Translations under genes and position numbers: made by a program
Source: Apostichopus japonicus
Taxonomy: Eukaryota > Echinodermata > Holothuroidea > Aspidochirotida > Stichopodidae
Direction of reading: 5' to 3'
Assembly: GCF_037975245.1 (NCBI RefSeq)
Contig: NC_092576.1
Span: forward strand, 14,302,611-14,366,610
DNA: 64,000 nucleotides
Part shown: positions 12,301 to 25,065 of the stretch, piece after piece
Position numbering within the stretch: position 1 is the stretch's first letter
Layout: every line of letters starts with the position of its first letter
The notes under the pieces: model-generated
The model's input: the letters and a program-made list of their open reading frames with translations, nothing else
The model's database searches: none
Told to the model about the DNA's origin: nothing

Positions 12301-13033
12301 ATTGATATTAAATTTAAATTAAAGTGAGTTAAAATGAGGATCAAAACTGACTGATATGAATTGAAATAAAGGTGTGATGATGGAATTAAGACAGATTGAG
12401 ATAAGTGAAGAGTAAATTGAAATGAGTTGATATTAAAATTGAAATGAATTGATATTCAGTTGAAATGAATTGATATTAAATTGAAAATTAAAGGGAGATA
12501 AAATGAGGATCTAAACTGACTGATATGAATTGAAATGAAGGTGTGATATTGCAATTAAGATGGATTGAGATTAAACTGAGTTTGAATTGTTATGTAAATT
12601 GAGATCCAATGAACTGAAATATGAGAGATGCAAGAATTGGATCTGCTTCTCAGGAGGTGACAAGCTGTGTCACGATCTATCTTCCCTTCTTTGTGTTCTT
12701 TCTTTGTTATTTATTTATGTATTTTATTAGTTTATTTCTAATATGGTTTATTGCTTTTTTGGGAAACCCTATGTCTGTCACTTTTGTGTCTGTCACCTTT
12801 GGCGTTTTACAAGCATTTGTATGAAACATGAATATAAAACAATTACAGAAACCACTCGCAATGGATCTGTTGGAATCATTCGAAAGAAATGTAGCCAGCT
12901 GTTTCTAATTTCTAACTTGTTTTCTCTGCAGGGTATGTTTGTAAAGGATTCCAATTCCCTAGCTTTTTACAACTTCATGCCAGGCTGCATCGTACAACTT
13001 CAGGTGAAGGAGAGAGGAGGAAGAAAGAGGTAA
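220..13033 (+). CDS. SF3A1: Splicing factor 3A subunit 1 (3' part of gene, 13 exons)
   Basis: SF3A1 belongs to SF3a of the U2 snRNP and acts in the nucleus in branch-site recognition and prespliceosome assembly. Exons: 220-379, 1354-1504, 2239-2387, 3304-3609, 3974-4139, 5029-5130, 5889-6058, 7379-7440, 8486-8569, 9874-10142, 10984-11159, 11335-11508, 12932-13033. All have GT/AG borders and the joined frame is open for 689 residues. Visible in order: a SURP2 module (DIVKLTAQFVARNGRQF), the PRP21-like segment (AYAQIDWHNFVVVETVDYQP), an acidic linker, DEYLVSPITG..IPADKMQEHMRIG, LAERRTDIFG, VIWDGHS, a proline-rich stretch with a basic KRQK, and a C-terminal ubiquitin-like domain ending ERGGRKR. 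SURP1 and the start codon lie left of the window. The acidic and proline linkers look longer than in vertebrates. Identification rests on near-continuous family motifs. Confidence 0.97.
572..850 (+). repeat. tRNA-derived SINE, family A
   Basis: Starts with a tRNA-like head: an A-box-like TGTGACCAAGTGCATAA and a decayed B-box around GGTTCCAGGTTAG. A body with AGAGCAATCTATGG and GGAAGCCACCCAA follows. Related copies lie at 15,210-15,710 (broken by a MITE) and, reversed, at 26,832-27,100. It lies in an SF3A1 intron. Confidence 0.75.
1170..1262 (+). repeat. 25-bp A/T-rich tandem repeat
   Basis: About four units of TTCTTTGTTTTCTTTTTAAA-type sequence in the SF3A1 intron upstream of the acceptor at 1353. 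It explains the open frames seen here on both strands. Confidence 0.85.
1354..1504 (+). CDS. SF3A1: SF3A1 exon: linker helix after SURP2
   Basis: It begins VLIPPKDLQKKL and ends in a Lys/Glu-rich helix (EEEAKERER). The donor AAAGAG|GTGAGATGA is phase 1. This donor and the preceding exon end are the apparent source of the ~60-bp repeat array that fills the following intron. Confidence 0.95.
1505..2115 (+). repeat. ~60-bp minisatellite starting at an SF3A1 5' splice site
   Basis: About ten units containing GATTGTTTATTTTATATAGC and CTAAGGAAAGAGAAAGAGG. The first unit starts at the genuine donor, and the unit's end copies the exon's last bases (CTAAGGAGAGAGAAAGAG). Units with GT at 1857 and 2037 keep the whole AAAGAG|GTGAGATGA context; most others carry GTTAGA. 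Confidence 0.9.
2239..2387 (+). CDS. SF3A1: SF3A1 exon: PRP21-like core
   Basis: It encodes VAYAQIDWHNFVVVETVDYQ followed by PNEQG..FPPP, the most conserved part of the PRP21-like domain, which binds the SF3a partner subunits. Acceptor TTCTTCAG, donor TTGGG|GTGAGT. Confidence 0.96.
2675..3118 (+). repeat. ~143-bp tandem repeat, three units
   Basis: Three direct copies of a unit containing TACTGTCAGTGTGTTGTGTG and ATAGGATACATTTCTTTGTA, in the SF3A1 intron before the acidic exon. Confidence 0.88.
3304..3609 (+). CDS. SF3A1: SF3A1 exon: acidic linker
   Basis: A 102-codon exon of Glu/Asp/Ser then Lys-rich sequence, ending VQDMEEG as in other SF3A1 proteins. It is longer than I expect for vertebrate SF3A1. 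The polypyrimidine tract before it is a run of TTTTCCTCA-like repeats. Antisense frames are open here only because of composition. Confidence 0.92.
3974..4139 (+). CDS. SF3A1: SF3A1 exon: acidic/proline linker
   Basis: It reads DSDMEESDEEEEKDG, then a PMPPPPLPPQPGEVQIRKDYDPK segment in two blocks, matching the family's VIVRKDYDPK motif. It ends in phase 1 at AAAG|GTAGGG. Confidence 0.93.
4735..5010 (+). repeat. ~47-bp pyrimidine-rich tandem repeat
   Basis: Five to six units of CTTGTCATCTTTATTCATAT plus GTCTTCTCATGATTATTC, ending about 20 bp before the acceptor at 5028, so the array supplies much of the sequence upstream of the 3' splice site. Confidence 0.88.
5029..5130 (+). CDS. SF3A1: SF3A1 exon: DEYLVSPITG motif
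   Basis: Encodes KDEYLVSPITGSKIPADKM and then QEHMRIG, an SF3A1 signature. Acceptor TTCCACAG follows directly on a 47-bp tandem array; donor GATAG|GTGAGT. Confidence 0.96.
5889..6058 (+). CDS. SF3A1: SF3A1 exon: LAERRTDIFG motif
   Basis: Reads LLDQRWMEQRSQNIERA..., then LKKLAERRTDIFG and QIGKK, all strongly conserved in SF3A1. Acceptor CTCTCTAG, donor AAAAG|GTAAGA. Confidence 0.96.
7379..7440 (+). CDS. SF3A1: SF3A1 short exon: VIWDGHS
   Basis: A 62-bp exon coding IGEEEDPALKQKVIWDGHSA. Too short to stand out as an ORF, but both splice sites and the family motif WDGHS fit. Confidence 0.94.
7505..8096 (+). repeat. Minisatellite with GGTAC/CACATTCGATTGAAC units
   Basis: Dozens of ~18-23-bp units such as GAACGGTACCGCACATTCG, with variants (ACTGTACATTTGATT) arranged in a loose higher-order pattern. 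It fills the SF3A1 intron after the WDGHS exon. Long antisense frames here are artefacts of the repeat. Confidence 0.92.
8115..8312 (+). repeat. TCTAGGTGAGG repeats and a GGGT tract
   Basis: Six or so imperfect TCTAGGTGAGGTTTT units (8115-8235), then a (GGGT)n run at about 8268-8312. Each unit contains a good splice-donor word (AG|GTGAGG). Confidence 0.8.
8486..8569 (+). CDS. SF3A1: SF3A1 short exon: IEEQIEALHKAQGL
   Basis: Encodes a helix ANISIEEQIEALHKAQGL that matches the SF3A1 family. Acceptor TTACACAG, donor TTACT|GTAAGT in phase 2. Confidence 0.93.
8716..9412 (+). repeat. 49-bp minisatellite, about 14 units
   Basis: Highly uniform units of GATTGTAGTGTGAACGCTGG, GTGGATTCAGACCCCTGCAA and GAGCAAGTA. 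Low divergence suggests recent expansion or homogenisation. It lies in an SF3A1 intron. Confidence 0.95.
9874..10142 (+). CDS. SF3A1: SF3A1 exon: proline-rich region, first half
   Basis: Begins PDEEKERIGPK and continues as Pro/Met/Val-rich low-complexity sequence. It joins in phase to the next exon through a shared CCC/CCT proline codon. Confidence 0.93.
10615..10812 (-). repeat. tRNA-derived SINE, family C
   Basis: On the minus strand an A box (GTGGTCGAGTGGTA) and B box (GGGTTCGATTCC) are intact. A body with GATGAGTCCCAAAAGGACGG and a (TA)n tail follow. A short related piece, including GGCTTTGAATAACTGTCA, recurs at 48,263-48,310. Confidence 0.8.
10984..11159 (+). CDS. SF3A1: SF3A1 exon: proline-rich region, second half
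   Basis: Pro-rich sequence, then PPAKRQKTEDNLIPENHFL, corresponding to the family's SKKLKTEDSLMPEEEFL region. The KRQK cluster is a likely nuclear localisation signal. Confidence 0.94.
11335..11508 (+). CDS. SF3A1: SF3A1 exon: ubiquitin-like domain, first part
   Basis: Encodes the start of the C-terminal ubiquitin-like domain (EWKLNGQMMNFTLPLTDQIS, then GMPAGKQKLQYE). In human SF3A1 this domain binds U1 snRNA stem-loop 4. The last codons and the donor GAG|GTAAGG recur in a tandem copy 190 bp downstream. Confidence 0.96.
11487..11668 (+). repeat. Tandem duplication across an SF3A1 exon end, copy 1
   Basis: Contains the last codons of the ubiquitin-like exon, its donor and about 160 bp of intron. 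The partner copy (11,677-11,856) aligns almost base for base. Confidence 0.88.
11677..11856 (+). repeat. Tandem duplication across an SF3A1 exon end, copy 2
   Basis: Repeats GAAACTGCAGTATGAG|GTAAGG with a decoy donor at 11,701, now inside the intron. There is no acceptor directly before it, so it is not a usable exon copy by itself. Confidence 0.88.
11857..12610 (+). repeat. Degenerate TTGAAATGAATTGATATT repeats
   Basis: About 750 bp of A-rich sequence built of imperfect ~20-bp units with little T/C content, continuing from the duplicated segment before it. It lies in the last SF3A1 intron. Confidence 0.75.
12932..13033 (+). CDS. SF3A1: SF3A1 last coding exon
   Basis: Completes the ubiquitin-like domain (GMFVKDSNSLAFYNFMPG) and ends with the conserved basic tail KERGGRKR then TAA. 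Acceptor TCTCTGCAG. Confidence 0.96.
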   Translation, partial: GMFVKDSNSLAFYNFMPGCIVQLQVKERGGRKR

Positions 13034-14159
13034 ACTGGAGAGGAGAAGAGACAGACAGGAGAGATATACAGTACCTGGTGAAAGTTAGGGGGGTGGAGCA
13101 GGGGGGGGGCTTGAAAATGAAAGACATATTAAAAGTTAGAATGATTGGAAGAAGATATTGAAGGGACTTGAGACTGAGAGGAAGATGGAAAACCAGAGAA
13201 AGAGAGAGAGAGAGGTGGAGAGCGAGGAAGATTGACAGGTGGTGAATAGTAGCTGAGGCCCAGGGATAGATGAACTTGAGCAGGGTGCATTGGGCGGGGG
13301 GGGGGGGTTAAACCAAGAGGGCGAGATTACCAAGGAGCGTAAATGAGAATATTGGAACAAAAGAGTTTGGATTATGGATATAACTGGAGAGGAGAGGGAA
13401 TTTAGAGTGGAGGATGCAAAGGGAAATAAGGGGGTTGTGGACCAAGGATGGTGAAACCTCTAGAGAAGAACTACAAGTGGAAGGTTGGGAAGAGGGATGG
13501 GGGGGGTGGGAGAAAGGTAGATGAAACCACAGAAAACCATTAAATCATGTGTAAAATGTGATGAGTAGTTGTGTGATCATTGTCAATGGTATATTTTAAT
13601 TACAATTAAGACAAGTTACCTAAAGACACTCCTAAGTTCCAAATTGTACGATAAGAGTATTGAATGTAACAGTACATTTTTTCACCAACGTTATCAATAA
13701 ATACATCATGATGCTCTTTTGTGATAAGGAATAGAATGCTCTTGGCTGAGAAACAGTAAAGTGTTTTTGGTGCAGGGGAAGTCTTGGTTGTTGTAAGGGG
13801 GGGGGGGGGGGGTTGGGGGCAGTTACAGAGTATAGAAGATGGAGGTGTGATATGCTAAGTATGTTTTTAACAAACAAACGTATTCCCATTGGAAGCTTTG
13901 ATGTTGCCAAGCAACCATTCATATCAATGGAGACCAATTGTTTTGTAAGTTTCATCAAGTGTTGGAGAAGGAATTAAATAGAGATAGAGAGAAATAAAAC
14001 GAGAAAGTGAGACATTGTTTTATTTGATAAATCTGTTGTCTTATGACAAGCAGAAGCAAATAACGCAGGATAACGGTGCAAGGATCGGTGAAAGGAAATG
14101 ATACCAGACTTATTTCAATCTCTTTGAATGGAGAAGAAAACACTGGAGAAAATTACAAC
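13034..14159. other. SF3A1 3' flank, no gene seen
   Basis: Purine-rich sequence at first (probable 3' UTR), two G runs (near 13,297 and 13,798), and no coding signal on either strand. Confidence 0.6.
13696..13701 (+). promoter_or_regulatory. Candidate SF3A1 polyadenylation signal
   Basis: An AATAAA about 660 bp after the SF3A1 stop, in AT-rich sequence. Other AATAAA-like hexamers occur near 13,990, so the true site cannot be chosen without transcripts. Confidence 0.35.
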
Positions 14160-14620
14160 TATTTTCAAAATTACAAAAATTTAATTATTAATTAATTAAT
14201 TGATAAATTGATTGATTGATTGGTTGATTGATTGATTAATTAAAAATTACAACTATGGAAAAAAGAGATAACATCCCTATCGAGTAGCGACGAGTTAATT
14301 AGTAGTTAATTAGTAGACATTAATTAATTATTTAATTGATTAATTAAAAATTACAACTATGGAGAAAAGAGATTACATCCCTATAGAGTAGCGACTTGAG
14401 TTAATTAGTAGATATTAAATAATTAGTTTATTTATTAATTAAAAATTACAATTATGGAAAAAGATATTACATCCCTATCGAGTAGCGACTGGAGTTAATT
14501 AGTAGTTAATTAGTAGACATTAATTAATTAGTTAATTTATTAATTAAAAATTACAACTATGGAAAAAAGAGATTAGATTCCTATCGAGTAGCGACTGGAG
14601 TTAATTAGTAGACAGGTGAA
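14160..14620 (+). repeat. ~115-bp tandem repeat with TTAATTAATTAA tracts
   Basis: Four imperfect units, each with TTAATTAATTAA-like sequence, AAAATTACAACTATGGA, and ATCCCTATCGAGTAGCGAC. Confidence 0.85.
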
Positions 14621-14683
14621 ATATAGGATGAAGAGTAGTGCATACTCATTTGCATAACACTTGCATAATGATAGGGGAACCAG

Positions 14684-14972
14684 CAGGTGCGTAGCCAGGA
14701 ATTTGCCCAAGGGAGGGGCGAACCTGTAGGCAAACTATCAAAGCCGTAGATTCTGCATTGAAAACTAAGCGTAGTGCCACCATGAGTTGGCGCTAGGCGT
14801 ACACAAATTTTTTGGCTGAAAATACCTCCCAGATCGCTGGAAATGGCACTTCCCAGGCCTGTAAGTTGCATCTAAGCTTGAAATTACTAGCGATATCACA
14901 AAAAGATACCAACAAAATATGCTCAAGGGGGATGGTCGCCCCCTTTGCCCCCCCCCCTTGGCTACGCACCTG
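14684..14972. mobile_element. hAT-like MITE, family 1, with 8-bp target-site duplication
   Basis: Ends are CAGGTGCGTAGCCAGG and CCTTGGCTACGCACCTG (inverted), flanked on both sides by GGAACCAG. The 289-bp body has no coding capacity. CAG termini with 8-bp duplications are typical of the hAT superfamily. Related bodies (CGCGCCAA..GATGGTGGCGC, GATCTGGGAGG) occur many times in the window. Confidence 0.88.
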
Positions 14973-15209
14973 GGAACCAGAGACATAATTGTCCCAGGGA
15001 TCAGACCTGGCTCTGGACACCTGGAAGTATCTTCCATCTTGATGTTATGTCTGTGGAATGCCTGTTTCTGGATGAAAGTATTACTTAAAAAGTCAGGCTT
15101 ATGAAATGACAGCTTTTTAGTCATTTTTTGAGCTCAAATGGTCAAAAGTCTGACCACTCTGTACGTACGCTAACTTCGAAAGTAACGTTTGGATGAAATG
15201 CATACATTA

Positions 15210-15710
15210 CTGGTGATGTGGCTGAGTGGATAAAGACGGTGGCATTTAAAGCAATGAGGCGAAGGGGGCAGCCGCCCCCCCCCCCCTTGAGCCTATTTTT
15301 AAAATTTTCTTTAAATGTTTTTATGATATTGCTAGTAATTTCAAAAGAGAAAATGCTAAGATGCAACTTTCAAGGCCTGGGAAGTGCCATCTCCAGCGAT
15401 CTGGGAGGCATTTTCAGCCAAAATGTTCTTGTACGCTTTCGCGCCAATCATGGTGGCGCTACGCTTAGATAGTAGGCTATGAAATGCCGTATCTACGTCT
15501 CTGAAATTTTTCGACATTTACGCCCCTCCCTTGGCAAATTCCTGGCTACGCGCCTGGCCTGGTCGGGTCATAGTTAGGTGGGTTTCTCATGCAAGAGCAA
15601 TCTAAGGTTTTCCCATCTTAATTGAAAAGATTCCAAATTTGAGTTAAAATGAAAATGTTGAACAGGAAACACCCTGGGTGGTCGCATATGCGTGTCGTAA
15701 CAACTTACTC
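15210..15710 (+). repeat. SINE family A interrupted by a MITE
   Basis: The tRNA-like head (TGATGTGGCTGAGTGGATAA) at 15,210-15,252 and the SINE body from GCCTGGTCGGGTCATAGTTA at 15,557 flank MITE sequence. The B-box segment of the SINE is missing, so the event was not a clean insertion. Confidence 0.7.
15253..15556. mobile_element. hAT-like MITE, family 1, one end truncated
   Basis: Right end CCTGGCTACGCGCCTG is intact; the left end starts inside the poly(C) section without its terminal repeat. The body matches the copy at 14,684-14,972 in reverse orientation. Confidence 0.75.
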
Positions 15711-16342
15711 GCATAACAACATACTCCAAAAGTAAAGATTGCAAAATTTTGTTACTAATTGTGTAGATTTACCCAAGTGAACACCGACATTGTTATCTGC
15801 GGAGGTCAAAGATGGTTTGCGGAGGTCAAAAACAAGAATCTCTTGTGTACAGTGTTTACATTAAACTACCGTATGACAACGTGACAAGGGATCTCTACTG
15901 AGGCTGTATAGGCTTTGTGGATTGCTCTTTTGGCGTTCCAAAGGATTTTATCAAGTTGACGATTCTTTGCGTTTGTGATATTTGCGTGAGTGTGTGTTTA
16001 GGTGACGCATTTGCTTGAAAGCACGATAATGCAAACCTGTATGGTGGGTGAGCTACATATTAGGTATCTGGATGCGCCGTATTATTTCCTGCCGAGTTCA
16101 AAGTTCGTTTTAGTTCAACATTGGTCAAAGTCTGAACACACGATAACTCAAAATCCGTGTGAATCAACTTCATGTTTGATATATTGATGCAACATACTGA
16201 AGAGAAAAAAGTCGTTGTCTTGTGGGATGGTCGAAGGTCATTTGAGGTCAACAAATGTCAAAAACTGAAAATTTTTTTGAAGCATGCTAACCCACAAAAT
16301 AGACTTTGGATTTACTTTCTATTTGGTATGTTAATGGCACCA
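15711..16342. other. Intergenic, nothing recognised
   Basis: Unique-looking AT-rich DNA without open frames, terminal repeats or RNA-gene signals that I can recognise. Confidence 0.5.
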
Positions 16343-16640
16343 TAGGCGTACGAGGCGGGGGGCAGGGGGGGGGGGAAGACTGCCCCCAAATTTCCAGAGT
16401 CCTGACAAGAAATTCGGGCAAAAGTCCAGAAAAATTCGGGCAGCCTAAGAGGAGAAAAATATATATATATATAAATATGCAGTAGCTTGCCCGAATCTTT
16501 TTCAAATTTTTGCCCGACAATTCCACGGAGAGCGTTTTGTCTTATTTGTTTTATGACATTAATATTAATATAGGCCTAATGATTTTCTTTATTTAGCATC
16601 ATGATGCCCGAATATTTCCGTGTAACACCACCGTAAGCGC
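16343..16640. mobile_element. Fragment of hAT-like MITE, family 3
   Basis: Begins CATAGGCGTACGAGG followed by a G run and repeated TGCCCGAA / TTCGGGCA words, as in the intact copy at 44,298-44,629. The right end is not clear. Confidence 0.5.
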
Positions 16641-17084
16641 AGCTCATCTGGGCTACCACGCTTTTTGCACTATCAAAAATTTGTCTAACTATAGTCAACT
16701 GTATACCTGGACATCCCCGACATGAGTGTATATAAGAAACATTTTTTTTCATGGATGGTGGGGAGGGGGGGGGGAGTGCTTACAAGCCTAGAAGTACAGG
16801 TTTATCATATTCTTTGTTCTTTTTTATACTTTTTTGTGAGACAAATTGCAGTCTCACCCGACCCAGCGACATTATCCCGCCTACGTGTCGTTGAACAATG
16901 TATGTTTTTTCTGGAAGTATAGCTGAGTACTGTTTTAAAATAATAAATACGGTAACTTAATAGGAGCTTAACAAATATACTGTCCTATTTTTCCCCTTCA
17001 AAGTGATGTTACCATTTTGTCTTCTTCTAATTTACCAAATTTTTGGGGGAGTGTAAATTTCTAAAACGTGAGATTATAAAATAA

Positions 17085-17190
17085 AGAATGTTTAGTTGCA
17101 ACTTGCAAGGCCTCAGAAGTGCCATTTCCGGCAATCTGAGAGGCATATTTTGCCCAAAATTTTTTTGTGCGCTTCGCGCCAACTGATGAA
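17085..17190. mobile_element. MITE family 1 fragment
   Basis: Contains GTTGCAACTTGCAAGGCCT, GTGCCATTTCCGGCAATCTG and CGCTTCGCGCCAACTGATG. It is absent from the equivalent positions of the inverted copies near 24.9 kb, so it arrived after that duplication. Confidence 0.65.
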
Positions 17191-17583
17191 AAATTGGGAT
17201 TTAAATACAAAATTCTCGCATAATCACCCCTAGAGAAATTCATCATAGTAATTCTGCTAAAGAACCGTCTGATCGCAAAACTGCATAGCAAATGAATCCA
17301 ATTCATAAATTCTAAAACCGAACACTCCACATTTGATATTAGGCATCCAAGAATAACTCATTCGGTTACCTATTTCAAAAGTATAAACATGCTCTTTAAA
17401 GCTACACATGCCGATGAGAAGTCAAGAAACTAAAGCAATGAAAGCAAAATTGAATTGAAATACTAAACCAGGTGACAAAACCAAAACAGTTCTAGTTAAA
17501 GAGAATTTGATGAATATGAAGAAAATCCAAGTCGAAAGAACGTAATGTACCCGTTTCCGATAAATTTTCTAACTGACAAAATA

Positions 17584-21118
<3,535 letters not shown>

Positions 21119-22307
21119 TGTCTTTAGTTAAAGAAATTTCCAGACATACAGAAAAGTGAATTTTAGGAGCCAATACACGTTGTGACCAAGTTACGTTTAT
21201 TTTGACTGCGATCGGGCGTTGTGTTCTGTGTGATTATCAATAATTGAAAGGTAGCTTATGTATTAATGAACATTTTAATAGTATCACTTATATAACATAT
21301 AACAGTAACATATAAAAGTATTACTTACAAAAGCCCTTGCGTAACTAGCGTTGTAGGCAATGTTGCAATGTTTCATGCATTCTCTGGTCTCTATCGATAT
21401 TTACGACTGAAAATTTCAATACCGCTTAGCAAAACCTGCACTCGCCCCCCTTCCCCCCACCCCTAGCTCCACCACTCCAAAATAAATGAAGAAAGAAATA
21501 AACTACGATAAATCAAAGGAAAATGGTAAGTAAAGAACTAAAGAAATAGCTGTGAATGTGAAAGGGAATCCAAGGCGAAAGACTCAGTAGTCTTTGAGAC
21601 ATGAGAAACAATCAGGTATAATACGAACGAAAATAGCTTATAATGACATTGTATCTATTAACGTTTTAATAGTGACGTAAAGGGCCGATTAAGGTGGCGC
21701 AGTATACAGTCAGATTTGCAAAATATATTAATGCTCGTATGCCGTTCGTTGTAACAATATTTGTGTTCACTTGTGGCAGGTGCGTGCAACCAACATTTTA
21801 TGTCATCCTGGGATACTCTACACTTCGAGGAATAATTGTAAAATGAAGACTTAGTAGATGAAACGTGGTGCACGTTTGTACATGGCTTGATCAGTTTGTA
21901 CTGTGATTTATAACCGTTACCTTAATAACTAATGATGTTTGGTGGGGATCCCCCTCTCTACTAGAAATATACGCAATTAAGTCCTGACAAGTTTCTTTGC
22001 AGTAACTTCCCCTCCCTCTGCTCAAACAAGTAAATACGTGTTTGTATCCATTATGACAATCTGTGTGTTCACAAGATGCGAATAAGTAGGCAGTTTACAC
22101 AATCTAGTAACTAGTAACTAGTACTCTAGTAAAAGGCGCGAAAAGTGAGATTTTTGTTGTGCCTGAAATTGAAACAGTTTATCAGACGTATATTTGAAGT
22201 CAACCCAACTCACAAGAGTATTACCCCTGACAAGTAGGTTACCTTTTAAACCCTGATTGTCTGTATTTGTTTGTTTCTCTGTCCGACTGTAAGCAAAATA
22301 TTGTCGT
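21119..22307. other. Upstream flank of APOL-like gene, no gene seen
   Basis: AT-rich DNA with no recognisable coding exon. Any promoter of the APOL-like gene should lie in its left part. Confidence 0.5.
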
Positions 22308-22315
22308 AACATGAT

Positions 22316-22930
22316 CAAGGGCGGCGGAACCGGGGGCACAGGGGGCACGTGCCCTCCCCACTTTTCCTCAGGTTAGAAATGTGCCCTTTTTCTACATAAA
22401 AATTGAGGTGTCTCAAGTTAGCAAGAGGCCATGGAACCAGAATGAACACTCGGGAAGGGCCGTTTCCGGCCATCTGAGGGGTTTGTAAAACCAAAATTTT
22501 CTTGTACGCTCCGCGCCAACCGATGGTGGCGCTCCGCTCAGATAGTCGTGCATACAACTTTGCAAATCCTGGCTACGCTCCTGACTTTTAATGAATTTCT
22601 GTGGGTCAAAATCAAAGCTATTTCGAATGGAAAAAATTTGTTAAGATATTGACAAGAAATAAACTAATAATAGAAATTAGCAAATAGCATGATTTCACCT
22701 CATTTTGTCTCAAAAGAAAACTTGTTCCTTGTTTCCCAATTTGCACATTGGATATTGGGGGGGGGGGGGGCGTTGATGGAGTGATGTGTATTCGCAAATA
22801 AGATAATACAATAAGAGTTATAAAGGGTACTAAATATAAGGCTGCATCAGTCCAATCGAATTTCTGTACAGTGCCCTTTGATGTCGGTGCCCCCCCCCCC
22901 CCCAGATTAAAAGTGCTTCCGCCGCTCTTG
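22316..22930. mobile_element. hAT-like MITE, family 2, with 8-bp target-site duplication
   Basis: Ends CAAGGGCGGCGGAACC and (inverted) CTTCCGCCGCTCTTG are bounded by AACATGAT on both sides (22,308 and 22,931). The 615-bp body includes G and C runs and a stretch shared with family 1 (CGCGCCAACCGATGGTGGCG), so it may be a composite. Confidence 0.85.
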
Positions 22931-22938
22931 AACATGAT

Positions 22939-24179
22939 AGGTTGGTTATGCCACGTAACCTTGAAAGGTACATACACTTGAAACTGTGTGAAGTAACAGG
23001 TTTTAACGGTGTGTTGCCGTTAGCAGAGGTATGCATTCTACCGGCAAGTGGACTTTAGTTCAAATGATGTGTGTGCCAACATATTTTCTTTTGTATTTGA
23101 GAAAGATAATCAAACATGGATGTATTGATTATTCCTACTATTTCAAATGAATTTAGCAGGTTCTATATTTGTGCTTTTCAGTTTTTTCTACAAAACATCT
23201 CTTTTTCAAAAGCGAAGTTGGCTTCTTAGTTGTTACAAAATAACGTGTCGATTTATAGCTGGAAGTAGCAAAGTTGAATAGAAAGGAACGGACATTACTA
23301 AATTAAACTACAGTATGAAATGTTTCCCGGGAGGTATTGCAGAACTTGAGGGGATGGAAGTCCTCCCAAGAAAAGTTAGTCCTCAAATAGTGAATTTTGA
23401 ATTTTGATGCATATTAAGACTATAAATTAGGTATATACGTAACCCGTCTGAATGCAAGAAATCCCTCCCCCCCCCCCTCCGCCCTGGACCATTTCCCAAA
23501 CTAACAATCAAAGACATAGGGGACCCCCCATCATTGGAATCGAAAACTTGCACGAGAACACTGTTTGTATTAATTAAACCCACCGATGTGTTAGTTTTAT
23601 AGGTCGACTCACTTATGTGGTGTCTTGCTGGGTTAAAATGGCCTGGGCTGTTGTTCAGCACGTTTAGAAAGATTTCAGGATGGGCCTGGCTTGGGATATA
23701 TGGATGATACAGATTACCGGCTTATCTGAAGATTGTAGGTTATTTTAGTTGGTGTTACTTGTGCTTACTGGGCTTCGACAAAGACCCTTAAACAGTCTAG
23801 AATATAGTTAATGGTTAATTGTTCAATTGTTAGTTTTTGCACAGTTAGTAATCATACAAGTAGCCTATTGTTGATTAACTGAATTAATAAGTTTGGTTCA
23901 GACAGTAAAGTTGCAGTAGATTGTAGAAGTATCGCAGATTGGAATATCAATTGGTTACTCTGAACTAAGTGGAGAGTGAGCATCATTAAATTACATCACA
24001 ATTCCCTTCACCCGTATATAACCTTGAAAGCATGTTCTTGAAACAAATTAGGCGTTTCATGTCGAGTCACTTCACCCTCTAACTGGTTTGCTGTCGAGTC
24101 TTTTCAAGGCACTGACTCGACAGCAAACAAAAAACTAGACCGACTCCAGTCAGTCTCCAGTGGAGTCATTTAATCACTG
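22939..24179. other. Intergenic, no gene seen
   Basis: Contains a short segment (about 23,255-23,300, AGCAAAGTTGAATAGAAAGG) that matches, inverted, the APOL-like intron near 17,960-18,005. Otherwise unremarkable. Confidence 0.5.
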
Positions 24180-25060
24180 ATTACATCACAGGGAAAGGCA
24201 CAAGTCGAGTGCATTGTCCTAAATAATGTTTAAGTTAATTCCAAATTATAAATAAGAAAACAATCTACTCCAAGTAACACCTACATCCCCTAACTACTCT
24301 ACGGTATTTGGCATTCTTTATTTTAGCTTTCTGATGATGTAGCATCTGCTGGAGCATCCGTGGGAACAAATACTGCCGTAAAGGTATCTCGAGGGATTCC
24401 TGTCGTTGGGCTAGTTTTCGCTTCCCTCGGTATTGTTACAGATTCATACAACTTGTATAGCCACGCAATGGATCTTTCCAAATGTTAAAGGGCGAACGAG
24501 ATGATCTAAGCAAACAGTTTTACGAGCCGGCTGTTATGATGGCGCTTACAAACACCATCGTTTCGTCTCGTGGCAATTCATATTTTGTCAGTTAGAAAAT
24601 TTATCCGAAACGGGTACATTACGTTCTTTCCACATGGATTTTCTTCATATTCATGAAATTCCCTTGAACTAGAACTGTTTTGGCTTTCATTGCTTTAGTT
24701 TCTTGACTTTTCATCGTCATGTGTATAGCTTTAAAAAGCATGTTTATACTTTTGAAATAGTTAACCGAAATGAGTTATTATTGGATGCCGAATATCAGAT
24801 GTGGAGTGTTCGGTTTTAGAATTCATAAATTGGATGCATTTACTATGTAGTTTTGCGATCCGACGGTTCCTTAGCAGATTACTATTATGAATTTCTATAG
24901 GAGTGATTATGCGAGAATTTTGTATTTACATCCCATTTTGCAGCCACCGTAGGTGAGATTATTTGCTTTAAGTGAATGCAGGGTTGGTGCTTCCTGGTAC
25001 AATGAAGACCATGTTTTATTGATGTGCCTCTGTGAATGCCCTAGGATTATTAGTCCAGTC
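24180..25060 (+). repeat. Duplicated APOL-like 3' segment, unit 1
   Basis: About 0.9 kb containing intron end, last-exon copy and downstream flank, directly followed by a second unit (25,066-25,862). Both are inverted relative to the gene at 17.0-17.9 kb. Confidence 0.88.
24327..24589 (+). pseudogene. APOL-like last exon, broken copy
   Basis: Preceded by the same acceptor (TTTATTTTAG). It keeps LSDDVASAGASVGTNTAVKV and RGIPVVGLVFASLGIVTDSY, then loses a C at the AAATGTTCAAAGG site, which makes a frameshift and a TAA. The original stop position has also changed. No other APOL exon is seen near it. Confidence 0.88.
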
Positions 25061-25065
25061 ATTTC

